Below, one piece after another: positions 1 through 5,056 of a stretch of 7,352 bases of DNA. A program made the translations under genes and the position numbers. The DNA is taken from positions 1-7,352 of the forward strand of contig JBPCWZ010000181.1 of NCBI GenBank assembly GCA_051009015.1. The letters run 5' to 3'. Within the stretch, counting starts at the first letter, position 1, and every line of letters begins with the position of its first letter. The notes beneath the pieces were generated by a model. It was given only the letters and a program-made list of their open reading frames with translations, did no database searches and was not told where the DNA came from. Origin of the DNA: JAHRAH01 sp051009015 (GTDB taxonomy: Bacteria; Pseudomonadota; Gammaproteobacteria; Tethybacterales; Persebacteraceae).

Positions 1-39
1 GTTTATTCGCCTTTGCGGGGTTTTATTATGGCGAAAGGT

Positions 40-59
40 GCGCCCGCTTTGGCGGGTGC
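40..59. repeat. Stem-loop 1 of a tandem hairpin series
   Basis: An inverted repeat with 8-base arms, 40-47 and 52-59, encloses the loop TTTG. One pair is G-T and the rest are Watson-Crick. It is GC-rich and has no T-run after it, so it does not look like a standard terminator on the + strand. Confidence 0.65.
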
Positions 60-60
60 G

Positions 61-83
61 GCATTGTTGCTTTGCAACAATGC
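61..83. repeat. Stem-loop 2 of a tandem hairpin series
   Basis: A perfect 10-base inverted repeat, GCATTGTTGC at 61-70 and GCAACAATGC at 74-83, encloses a TTT loop. It starts one base after stem-loop 1 ends. There is no downstream T-run. Confidence 0.75.
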
Positions 84-87
84 GGCG

Positions 88-109
88 GATTATCGCTTGC
101 GCGATAATC
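88..109. repeat. Stem-loop 3 of a tandem hairpin series
   Basis: A perfect 9-base inverted repeat, GATTATCGC at 88-96 and GCGATAATC at 101-109, encloses the loop TTGC. The arm sequence differs from stem-loops 1 and 2, so this is a series of unrelated hairpins with similar geometry and not copies of one sequence. Confidence 0.75.
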
Positions 110-143
110 AATATGCCGCTTAATATATCGCCAATATGTCGCT
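109..143. repeat. Direct repeat CAATATGYCGCT, two copies 23 bases apart
   Basis: CAATATGCCGCT at 109-120 and CAATATGTCGCT at 132-143 differ at one base. Their starts are 23 bases apart, close to two helical turns, and the second copy ends 33 bases before the TATAAT box. This spacing is what a pair of regulator sites on one DNA face would show. The assignment to a regulator is inference. Confidence 0.4.
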
Positions 144-149
144 GGCGGT
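127..149. repeat. Weaker stem-loop upstream of the mmsA promoter
   Basis: Arms 127-133 and 143-149 pair over seven bases, with one G-T pair and a 9-base loop. The core is CGCCA with TGGCG. It overlaps the second copy of the CAATATGYCGCT direct repeat, so it could equally be a by-product of that repeat. Confidence 0.35.
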
Positions 150-176
150 TTATGGCGGGATGTCGTATGTTTGTAG

Positions 177-182
177 TATAAT
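177..182 (+). promoter_or_regulatory. Probable -10 box of the mmsA promoter
   Basis: A perfect TATAAT lies 45 bases before the mmsA ATG, which predicts a transcript start near 189 and a leader of about 40 bases containing the SD site. No good -35 match stands 16-18 bases upstream (the sequence there is GC-rich), so the promoter may need an activator. The box sits inside a small palindrome, GTAT-A-ATAC (176-184), and between CGTAT (164-168) and ATACG (181-185), so a repressor could cover it. Confidence 0.5.
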
Positions 183-215
183 ACGCCGCTGATATTTTTG
201 CCCACGCTTTCCGCC

Positions 216-222
216 GGAGAAG
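216..222 (+). promoter_or_regulatory. Ribosome binding site that fixes the mmsA start
   Basis: GGAGAAG lies five bases before ATG 228. It favours 228 over the in-frame TTG at 198, which has no SD site. Confidence 0.75.
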
Positions 223-227
223 AATCA

Positions 228-1769
228 ATGCCGAAAACCGCCAAAATACAAGTTGCCAAAGGACAAAACGCCAAAGCGGGCGCGGCTTTGCCGGTGCTGA
301 TAGACGGGCGGTTTGTGCGCAGTCGGGCGCGGGATTTTGTGCCGGTTGTCAATCCGGCTACGCAGGAAATACTCGCCCGCGCGCCATTGACGACGCCCGC
401 CGAACTGGATAATGCCGTGCGCGGCGCAAAAGCCGCATTTCTGCAATGGCGCGATACGCCCCTGTCGGCGCGGATGCGGCTGATGCTGGATTATCAAAGG
501 TTGCTTAAGGAAAACATGCAGCCGCTTGCCGAACTTGTCGCCAAAGATAACGGCAAAACGCTGGAAGATGCCCGCGGCGATGTCTTTCGCGGCATTGAAG
601 TTGTGGAGCATGCTTGTTCTCTGCCGTCTTTGATGATGGGCGAAAGCGCGGAGAATGTCGCAAACGGCGTTGATACCCATAGCATTCATCAGCCGCTCGG
701 CGTTTGTCTCGGGGTGTGCCCTTTCAACTTTCCGGCGATGATTCCTTTGTGGATGTTTCCGCTTGCCGTCGCTTGCGGCAATGCTTTTGTGCTAAAGCCG
801 TCCGAACAAACGCCGCTGGCGGCGATGCTTTTGGCGCGCTTGTTTGTCAAAGCCGGCGCGCCGCCGGGGATTTTGCAGGTTGTGCATGGCGGCGGCGAAC
901 AAGTCAATGCGCTTTTGGCGCATTCGGATATTCGGGCGGTGTCTTTTGTCGGCTCTGTGCCGGTCGGGCGGCATATCTATCGCGAAGGTTGCCGCAACCT
1001 AAAGCGCGTGCAGGCGCTTGCCGGCGCCAAAAATCATCTGGTTGTCATGCCCGATGCCGACAGGGAACAAACGATTAATGCCCTGGTCGGCGCATCTTGC
1101 GGCGCAGCCGGACAGCGATGCATGGCGATAAGCGTTGCCGTGATGGTCGGCAATACCAAAAAGTGGCTGCCCGATATCGCCCGGGCAATGGCAAAAGCCC
1201 GCCCCGGCGTGTGGTCGGACAAAAATGCCGCTTTCGGTCCCGTCATCAGCCAAACCGCCCGCGAGCGTATTGTTTCACTCATCGCCGCCGGAAAAGCCGA
1301 AGGGGCGCAGTGTCTTTTGGATGGCTCGGAATGCCGCGTCAAGGGGTATCCCAATGGCAACTGGGTCGGTCCTACGCTTTTTGCCAAAGCCAAGCCGAAA
1401 ATGCGCATTTATCGCGAGGAGATATTTGGCCCGGTGTTGATAACAATGGAAGCCGCCGGTTTGGACGAAGCATTGGCGGTTGTCAATGCCAATCCTTGCG
1501 GTAATGGCGCGGCGATATTTACTTCTTCCGGTGCGCAAGCGCGGCGTTTTCAGAATCGGGTGGAAAGCGGGCAGGTCGGTATCAATGTGCCGATTCCCGT
1601 GCCATTGCCGTTTTTTTCTTTTACCGGCTGGAAGGAGTCGTTTTATGGCGATTTGCATGTCTATGGCAAGCAAGCGGTGCGGTTTTTTACCGAAACCAAA
1701 ACCATCACTTCCCGATGGTTTGCGCCCGGCAGTGCCGCCGCCGCCAATATGACCATCCGCCTGAAATAA
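228..1769 (+). CDS. mmsA: CoA-acylating (methyl)malonate-semialdehyde dehydrogenase
   Basis: A 513-residue ALDH-superfamily enzyme of normal family length. The family converts methylmalonate semialdehyde, or malonate semialdehyde in inositol breakdown (IolA), with NAD+ and CoA to propionyl-CoA or acetyl-CoA plus bicarbonate. Seen here: the MmsA hallmark PFNFPAMIPLWM from residue 165, the NAD-binding Lys190 in KPSEQTP, and catalytic Cys298 in GQRCMA. The stretch GAKNH has Asn where ordinary ALDHs carry the general-base Glu, as is typical of this CoA-dependent family. Arg121 (GDVFRG) and Arg297 next to the Cys match the arginine pair known to hold the substrate carboxylate in Bacillus IolA. The C-terminal SFTGWKESFYGDLHVYGKQA block is also diagnostic. 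ATG 228 is chosen because GGAGAAG precedes it. Sequence alone does not decide between valine and inositol roles. Confidence 0.95.
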   Translation: MPKTAKIQVAKGQNAKAGAALPVLIDGRFVRSRARDFVPVVNPATQEILARAPLTTPAELDNAVRGAKAAFLQWRDTPLSARMRLMLDYQRLLKENMQPLAELVAKDNGKTLEDARGDVFRGIEVVEHACSLPSLMMGESAENVANGVDTHSIHQPLGVCLGVCPFNFPAMIPLWMFPLAVACGNAFVLKPSEQTPLAAMLLARLFVKAGAPPGILQVVHGGGEQVNALLAHSDIRAVSFVGSVPVGRHIYREGCRNLKRVQALAGAKNHLVVMPDADREQTINALVGASCGAAGQRCMAISVAVMVGNTKKWLPDIARAMAKARPGVWSDKNAAFGPVISQTARERIVSLIAAGKAEGAQCLLDGSECRVKGYPNGNWVGPTLFAKAKPKMRIYREEIFGPVLITMEAAGLDEALAVVNANPCGNGAAIFTSSGAQARRFQNRVESGQVGINVPIPVPLPFFSFTGWKESFYGDLHVYGKQAVRFFTETKTITSRWFAPGSAAAANMTIRLK

Positions 1770-1867
1770 GCGGACGCTTGCGACAACCGCGCATTCATCG
1801 CCGAAACCCGCCGCAAAACCCTGCAAAAAAGGCATATATTACTAACGATTTTATAACCTTTTTGATA

Positions 1868-1896
1868 TTGACATTCCGATAAAAATCGTGTTTAAT
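1868..1896 (+). promoter_or_regulatory. Near-consensus sigma70-type promoter of the GntR gene
   Basis: A perfect TTGACA (1868-1873) is followed by a 17-base spacer and TTTAAT (1891-1896, five of six consensus bases). The expected start of transcription, about seven bases downstream, falls at 1903-1905, on or next to the ATG at 1905. No SD sequence precedes that ATG, so the transcript may be leaderless. Confidence 0.7.
1877..1888. promoter_or_regulatory. Palindrome in the promoter spacer, possible autoregulatory operator
   Basis: CGAT-AAAA-ATCG lies wholly between the -35 and -10 boxes, where a bound repressor would block RNA polymerase. Autoregulation is common for GntR proteins. The arms are only four bases and do not match the GT-n-AC type half-sites usual for FadR-like members, so the link to this regulator is inference. 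Confidence 0.3.
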
Positions 1897-1904
1897 TACC
1901 ACCG

Positions 1905-2642
1905 ATGAGTGAGATGACATATCACGACCTGCGCCGGAGCGCGGGGCTTGTGCCGAGTTTGTCGGCGCAGGTTGCGCGCGAGATAGGCAGCCGCATTGTC
2001 GCCGGGGTCTATCCGCCCGGTGATTTGATAGAAGGCGAGGCGGTTTTGTCCGTCCGCTACAAAGTCAGCCGTTCGGTGATTCGCGATGCCGTCAAGGTGC
2101 TTGCCGGAAAGGGGCTTTTGGATGCGCGGCGCGGCATCGGCGTGCGTGTGCGCGCCCGCGAGAACTGGGGTTTGCTGGATGATGATGTTTTGGCATGGCA
2201 TCAATCCCTGCCGCCGAATCGCGAGTTTTTGCGCCAGTTGATGGAAACTTGCGCCATCTTTGAACCCAAAGCCGCCCATTATGCCGCGCAAAGGGCAACG
2301 CCCGAAGATATCGCCGCCGTCAATACGGCATGCCACAACCTGCAACAAGCGACAGGCGGCGCGATGGAAAAATACGCAACGGCGGAGGGAATGTTTCATC
2401 GCGCCGTCATGCGCGCCGCCCATAACGAGTTTTTGACGGCGGTTGAGGGTATTGTCTATTCCGCTCTTTTGATGATGGTGCGCTTTTATGACCCGCGCGA
2501 AGACAAAAAAGCCATGCAACTGCACAGGGATATCGCAAGTGCCATAACGGCGGGCAAGCCCGACAAAGCCGAAAAAGCAATGGCGGCGCTTTTGGCAAAT
2601 GCCGAAAAGCAACTCGCCAAACAAAAGCCGGAAGGGGCATAA
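1905..2642 (+). CDS. GntR-family transcriptional regulator, FadR/FCD subfamily
   Basis: A 245-residue DNA-binding repressor or activator. Residues about 16-80 form the GntR winged helix (LSAQVAREIGSRIVAGVYPPGD, then VSRSVIRDAVKVLAGKGLL and the wing RRGIGVRVR). Residues about 105-235 form the helical FCD ligand-binding domain. The linker NWGLLDDDVLAWH resembles sugar-acid regulators such as DgoR. FCD domains usually bind a metal through an Asp and three His. Here Glu161, His165 and His207 are in place, but Leu229 stands where the last His is expected, 22 residues after His207. It lies between mmsA and a reductase gene and probably controls one or both. The start at 1905 lacks an SD and sits at the predicted transcript start; ATG 1914 is an in-frame alternative. 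The effector is unknown. Confidence 0.9.
   Translation: MSEMTYHDLRRSAGLVPSLSAQVAREIGSRIVAGVYPPGDLIEGEAVLSVRYKVSRSVIRDAVKVLAGKGLLDARRGIGVRVRARENWGLLDDDVLAWHQSLPPNREFLRQLMETCAIFEPKAAHYAAQRATPEDIAAVNTACHNLQQATGGAMEKYATAEGMFHRAVMRAAHNEFLTAVEGIVYSALLMMVRFYDPREDKKAMQLHRDIASAITAGKPDKAEKAMAALLANAEKQLAKQKPEGA
2632..2637 (+). promoter_or_regulatory. SD-like AAGGGG before ATG 2646
   Basis: The purine run ends eight bases before ATG 2646, which itself begins three bases after the GntR stop codon. It suggests coupled translation of the reductase from 2646, in conflict with the homology-based start at 2745, which has no SD at normal spacing. Confidence 0.4.
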
Positions 2643-2744
2643 ACAATGCATCATCGTCAAGGCAAACAAAAACTCGCCGGGTTTGGCAAGCGCGCGCTTT
2701 CGCGCCGCCGCCTGCGGCAGGATTATGACGACGACAATGCCGGA

Positions 2745-3722
2745 ATGAAAACCTACCGCTTTGCCGCGCCGGACAAGCCGGTTTCCGCCATCGGGCTGGA
2801 TGCGCAGTATTTTCATCCGGACAACAGGCGGCACAACTTTGCGATATTGGATGCCTTTGTCGCCAGCGGCGGGACATATCTGGACACCGCCGAAGTTTAT
2901 GGCATAGCGGAAGACCGCGGCTGTTCCGAAAAAGCCATCGGTCAATGGCTTGCCGCCCGCCCGGGCATGCGCGAGCGGGTTGTGCTGGCGACCAAAGGTT
3001 TGATACCGGGCTATTACGGCGAGAACTATCGCGATGATGTCGTCATTACGCCCGAAGCGGTGCATCAATCCATTGACGATTCAATTTCGCGGCTGGGTGT
3101 TAAATATCTGGATGTGTGGATGTTTCATCGCGATTCGCCGGAGTTGCCGGTTGGACCGCTTGTTGATGCGCTGGACGAGGAGATAAGCAAAGGCAGAGTG
3201 CGGGCGTATGGCGCATGCAATTGGAGCATTGCCCGTTTGCAGGAAGCATTGAATTATTCCCGCGCCGCGGGCAAGCGCGGCATTTCGCTGACTTCCCCGG
3301 CGTTCAGTTTGGCAAAGCCGAATGAGGAATATTTTCGCGGCACAGTGTCGGTTGACGAGAATGACAGGCAATGGCTTGTGCGGCGGCGTTTTCCGGTTGT
3401 CGCATGGGCGCCGCTGGGTCGCGGTTTTTTTGTATGCGATGCGCCCAAAGACAGGCACAACAGCGGGATGGCGCGAGTGTTTTATTCGGACGACAACTTT
3501 GAACGAAAAAAACGCGCCGAACAACTTGCGAACAAAAAACACCGCACCATAGCCGACATAGCCCTGGGCTATGTGATAAATCAGGAGTTTCCCGCCATCG
3601 CCCTAAGCGGCGCACAAAGCGTCCGGGAAGTGGAAGACGCCATAGCCGCCGGAGATGTGGAACTCAGCCGAGCGGAATGCCAATGGCTGGATTTAACAAA
3701 CGACCGCCGCCCCTTTCGTTAG
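2745..3722 (+). CDS. Aldo/keto reductase
   Basis: From ATG 2745 the protein has 325 residues, normal for this NADPH-dependent (alpha/beta)8-barrel family, which reduces aldehydes and ketones or oxidises the alcohols. The full catalytic tetrad is visible: Asp47 and Tyr52 (LDTAEVYG), Lys84 (LATKG) and His128 (MFHRDSP). Other stretches, including GACNWSIARLQEA, SPAFSLAKPNEEYF and VFYSDDNFERKKRAEQLA, resemble an AKR group I associate with sugar-metabolism clusters (AKR10-like), but the substrate is not identifiable. The family N-terminus aligns from MKTYRF, so 2745 is preferred. An in-frame ATG at 2646 with an SD-like site would add 33 mostly basic residues. The gene follows the GntR gene by 3 or 102 bases and is probably cotranscribed with it. 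Confidence 0.9.
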   Translation: MKTYRFAAPDKPVSAIGLDAQYFHPDNRRHNFAILDAFVASGGTYLDTAEVYGIAEDRGCSEKAIGQWLAARPGMRERVVLATKGLIPGYYGENYRDDVVITPEAVHQSIDDSISRLGVKYLDVWMFHRDSPELPVGPLVDALDEEISKGRVRAYGACNWSIARLQEALNYSRAAGKRGISLTSPAFSLAKPNEEYFRGTVSVDENDRQWLVRRRFPVVAWAPLGRGFFVCDAPKDRHNSGMARVFYSDDNFERKKRAEQLANKKHRTIADIALGYVINQEFPAIALSGAQSVREVEDAIAAGDVELSRAECQWLDLTNDRRPFR

Positions 3723-3751
3723 AGCAAAAAGCGAAAAAGCGAAAAAATGCC

Positions 3752-3775
3752 AAACCCCTTTATCAGGCGGTTTTT
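3752..3775 (+). terminator. Weak rho-independent terminator-like hairpin after the reductase gene
   Basis: AAACC (3752-3756) pairs with GGTTT (3769-3773). After one C-C mismatch the stem continues for three pairs (one G-T) around a TATC loop. An A-run lies upstream and a TTTTT run overlaps the 3' arm. The stem is short and the T-run is partly inside it, so termination would be inefficient. Confidence 0.3.
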
Positions 3776-3785
3776 ATGCGCATAA
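3774..3785. promoter_or_regulatory. Perfect 12-base palindrome TTATGCGCATAA
   Basis: The two halves are exact reverse complements with no spacer. It lies 116 bases upstream of the thiolase start. It could be a protein binding site; no regulator can be assigned. Confidence 0.35.
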
Positions 3786-3791
3786 TGGCTT

Positions 3792-3806
3792 TTGTCAGTT
3801 TGACAA
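3792..3806. promoter_or_regulatory. Operator-like palindrome TTGTCA-GTT-TGACAA
   Basis: Two perfect 6-base arms are separated by three bases, the usual geometry of a dimeric repressor site. It also contains TTGACA at 3800-3805, which looks like a -35 box but has no -10 match 16-18 bases downstream. It is the best operator candidate in the window. The protein that binds it is unknown. Confidence 0.45.
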
Positions 3807-3842
3807 CCGAAAGGGAAGCATGCGTTGCGGAGTTGATATCCG

Positions 3843-3855
3843 AAATGCGGCATTT
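3843..3855. promoter_or_regulatory. Palindrome AAATGC-G-GCATTT
   Basis: Perfect 6-base arms around one G end 12 bases before the presumed -35 box of the thiolase promoter. The position would suit an activator or repressor site. Confidence 0.35.
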
Positions 3856-3867
3856 GAATTCTGTGCG

Positions 3868-3894
3868 TTGATAGTTTCGGCTTTTTTGTATAAT
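3868..3894 (+). promoter_or_regulatory. Promoter of the thiolase operon
   Basis: TTGATA (3868-3873, five of six -35 bases) and a perfect TATAAT (3889-3894) are separated by 15 bases, shorter than the usual 16-18. The box ends six bases before ATG 3901, so the predicted transcript would begin at or near the start codon with no room for an SD site. Confidence 0.55.
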
Positions 3895-3900
3895 AGCGCA

Positions 3901-5052
3901 ATGGTTGGGACGGTTATTCTCGGGGCGCGGCGGACGCCTGTCGGGGGGATGAATGGCGATTTGGCGGATGTTCCCGCGCCGCAACTTGCCGCCGTTGCCA
4001 TTCGCGCCGCGCTGGAAGATGCCAATACCGAAGCATCCGCGGTTGATGAAGTTATTATCGGTTGTGTTTTGCCCGCCGGCATCGGGCAGGCACCGGCGCG
4101 GCAGGCGGCTCTTGCCGCGGGTTTGCCAAATGCCGCCCCCTGCACAACCATCAACAAAATGTGCGGCTCCGGATTGAAAGCGATTATGCAGGCGGATGAT
4201 GCCATCCGCGCCGGGCGCATCCGCTGCGCCGTCGCCGGGGGGATGGAAAATATGTCGCGCGCGCCGCATTTGTTTGCCGCCCGCCGCGGCTTGCGATTGG
4301 GCGACGGGATGATGCTTGACCATCTTTTGCATGACGGATTGCGCGATGCTTTTGAAGGCGAGTTGATGGGCGTGTATGCCCAGCGCACTGCGGATTCTTG
4401 CGGCTTTTCGCGCGGGGAGATGGATGATTTTGCCGTTGAGTCGCTGCGCCGCGCCAAAGCATGCCGGCACGATGATATCGCGCCGGTCAATGTCGGCGGC
4501 AAAAAACCGGCAACTATCACACAAGACGAGTTGCCGCAAAAAGCCGATATCAGCCGCATACCGCAAATGCGCCCCGCCTTTGCCAAAGACGGCACGATAA
4601 CCGCGGCAAACTCCAGCGCCATTTCGGACGGCGCGGCGGCGTTGATATTATCGGCGGATGACGGCGGCGGTAGCGATAACATTCTCGCGCACATAAGAGC
4701 GCAGGCGACTTTTGCCGCAAAGCCCGCCGAATTCACCCTCGCCCCCATCGGCGCGTTGAGGGCGGTTTTGCAAAAGGCAAAATGGCGCGCGGATGAAGTG
4801 GATTTGTTTGAGATAAACGAAGCATTTGCCGTTGTGACAATGGCGGCAATGCGCGAGTTTTCGCTGCCGCATGCGCGGGTTAATGTTTGCGGCGGCGCTT
4901 GCGCCATCGGTCATCCGGTCGGCGCGAGCGGGGCGAGAGTTGTTTCCACACTCCTGAATGCCCTGCGCGCCGCCGGCAAATATCGCGGCGTTGCCGCCTT
5001 GTGCATCGGCGGCGGCGAGGCGGTCGCCGTTGCCATTGAACGCCCGCATTAG
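3901..5052 (+). CDS. Acetyl-CoA C-acetyltransferase-type thiolase
   Basis: A 383-residue thiolase, near the family's usual 390. Thiolases of this class cleave a 3-ketoacyl-CoA with CoA to release acetyl-CoA, or run in reverse. All catalytic residues are visible: nucleophile Cys88 (NKMCGSGLKA), Asn306 (NEAF), His338 (GHPVGASG) and Cys368 (CIGGG). VAGGMENMSRAPH and DGTITAANSSAISDGAAA are further family blocks. At 278-282 it reads FTLAP where many bacterial thiolases have MGxGP; a Phe here is seen in human mitochondrial ACAT1, which accepts 2-methylacetoacetyl-CoA, so an isoleucine-pathway substrate is possible. The homologous N-terminus starts at VGTVILGARRTPVG, so 3901 is chosen over an in-frame ATG at 3820. 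It leads a three-enzyme operon. Confidence 0.93.
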   Translation: MVGTVILGARRTPVGGMNGDLADVPAPQLAAVAIRAALEDANTEASAVDEVIIGCVLPAGIGQAPARQAALAAGLPNAAPCTTINKMCGSGLKAIMQADDAIRAGRIRCAVAGGMENMSRAPHLFAARRGLRLGDGMMLDHLLHDGLRDAFEGELMGVYAQRTADSCGFSRGEMDDFAVESLRRAKACRHDDIAPVNVGGKKPATITQDELPQKADISRIPQMRPAFAKDGTITAANSSAISDGAAALILSADDGGGSDNILAHIRAQATFAAKPAEFTLAPIGALRAVLQKAKWRADEVDLFEINEAFAVVTMAAMREFSLPHARVNVCGGACAIGHPVGASGARVVSTLLNALRAAGKYRGVAALCIGGGEAVAVAIERPH

Positions 5053-5055
5053 GAG
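5051..5055 (+). promoter_or_regulatory. AGGAG overlapping the thiolase stop, one base from the next ATG
   Basis: AGGAG shares two bases with the TAG stop of the thiolase gene and leaves only T5056 before ATG 5057. That spacing is well below the usual five to nine bases, so initiation of the dehydrogenase probably depends on coupling to ribosomes finishing the thiolase. Confidence 0.5.
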
Positions 5056-5056
5056 T

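Larger units (their letters stand above)
1..227. other. Intergenic leader upstream of mmsA, rich in stem-loops
   Basis: No convincing gene is visible here. Forward frames are open for stretches at the left edge: frame 1 runs to a TAA at 121-123, frame 2 to a TAA at 179-181 and frame 3 to a TAA at 103-105. A tail of an upstream gene therefore cannot be excluded, but none of the three translations resembles a family I know. The stretch contains three consecutive strong hairpins (40-109), a weaker one (127-149), a 12-base direct repeat (109-120 and 132-143), a TATAAT box (177-182) and the mmsA ribosome binding site (216-222). Confidence 0.7.
1770..1904. other. Gap between mmsA and the GntR gene
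   Basis: I see no strong terminator after mmsA. The only candidate is AAAAAGG (1826-1832) pairing with CCTTTTT (1857-1863) across a 24-base loop, which is weak. The right half is AT-rich and holds the regulator promoter. An imperfect inverted repeat, ACGATTTTAT (1845-1854) with ATAAAAATCGT (1879-1889), flanks the -35 box. Confidence 0.6.
3723..3900. other. Gap between reductase and thiolase genes
   Basis: This gap separates two probable transcription units. It starts with an A-rich run built of three AGC(G)AAAA units (about 3723-3746), then a weak terminator-like hairpin, three palindromes (3774-3785, 3792-3806, 3843-3855) and the thiolase promoter. A 31-codon open frame (3776-3871) preceded by AGGCGG exists, but I do not recognise its product. 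Confidence 0.65.

Noticed and set aside
28..123. A 31-codon + strand frame (ATG 28 to TAA 121) spanning the hairpins, with GGGG upstream
   Set aside because: The three strong hairpins explain the sequence better, the other two forward frames are also open here, and the peptide resembles nothing I know. A leader peptide is possible but unsupported, as the mmsA promoter lies downstream.
198..227. TTG start at 198 for mmsA
   Set aside because: It has no SD of its own, while ATG 228 has GGAGAAG at ideal spacing; the extra ten codons contain that SD.
600..640. Neisseria-type DNA uptake sequence suggested by GCCGTCT in mmsA
   Set aside because: The match continues as GCCGTCTTTG instead of GCCGTCTGAA, and no full copy is seen on either strand.
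1826..1863. Terminator after mmsA formed by AAAAAGG and CCTTTTT
   Set aside because: The loop is 24 bases, the stem is mostly A-T, and the 3' arm runs into the GntR promoter region.
1896..3068. Long 390-codon frame on the - strand across the GntR and reductase genes
   Set aside because: It is antisense to two genes with clear family motifs. Its translation shows no domain, and open antisense frames are expected in GC-rich coding DNA.
3800..3828. Alternative promoter based on TTGACA at 3800
   Set aside because: No -10-like hexamer lies 16-18 bases downstream, so the TTGACA is better explained as part of the TTGTCA-GTT-TGACAA palindrome.
3776..3871. A 31-codon frame preceded by AGGCGG five bases before ATG 3776
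   Set aside because: It overlaps all three palindromes of a regulatory gap, has no promoter of its own and no recognisable product. The SD-like match alone is too weak.
3820..3900. N-terminal extension of the thiolase from ATG 3820
   Set aside because: The added 27 residues lie outside the thiolase fold, no SD precedes 3820, and the segment contains the -35 and -10 boxes of the presumed promoter.
3763..4907. Long - strand frames (267 and 370 codons) opposite the thiolase gene
   Set aside because: Both are shadows of a thiolase with intact catalytic residues and show no recognisable protein features.
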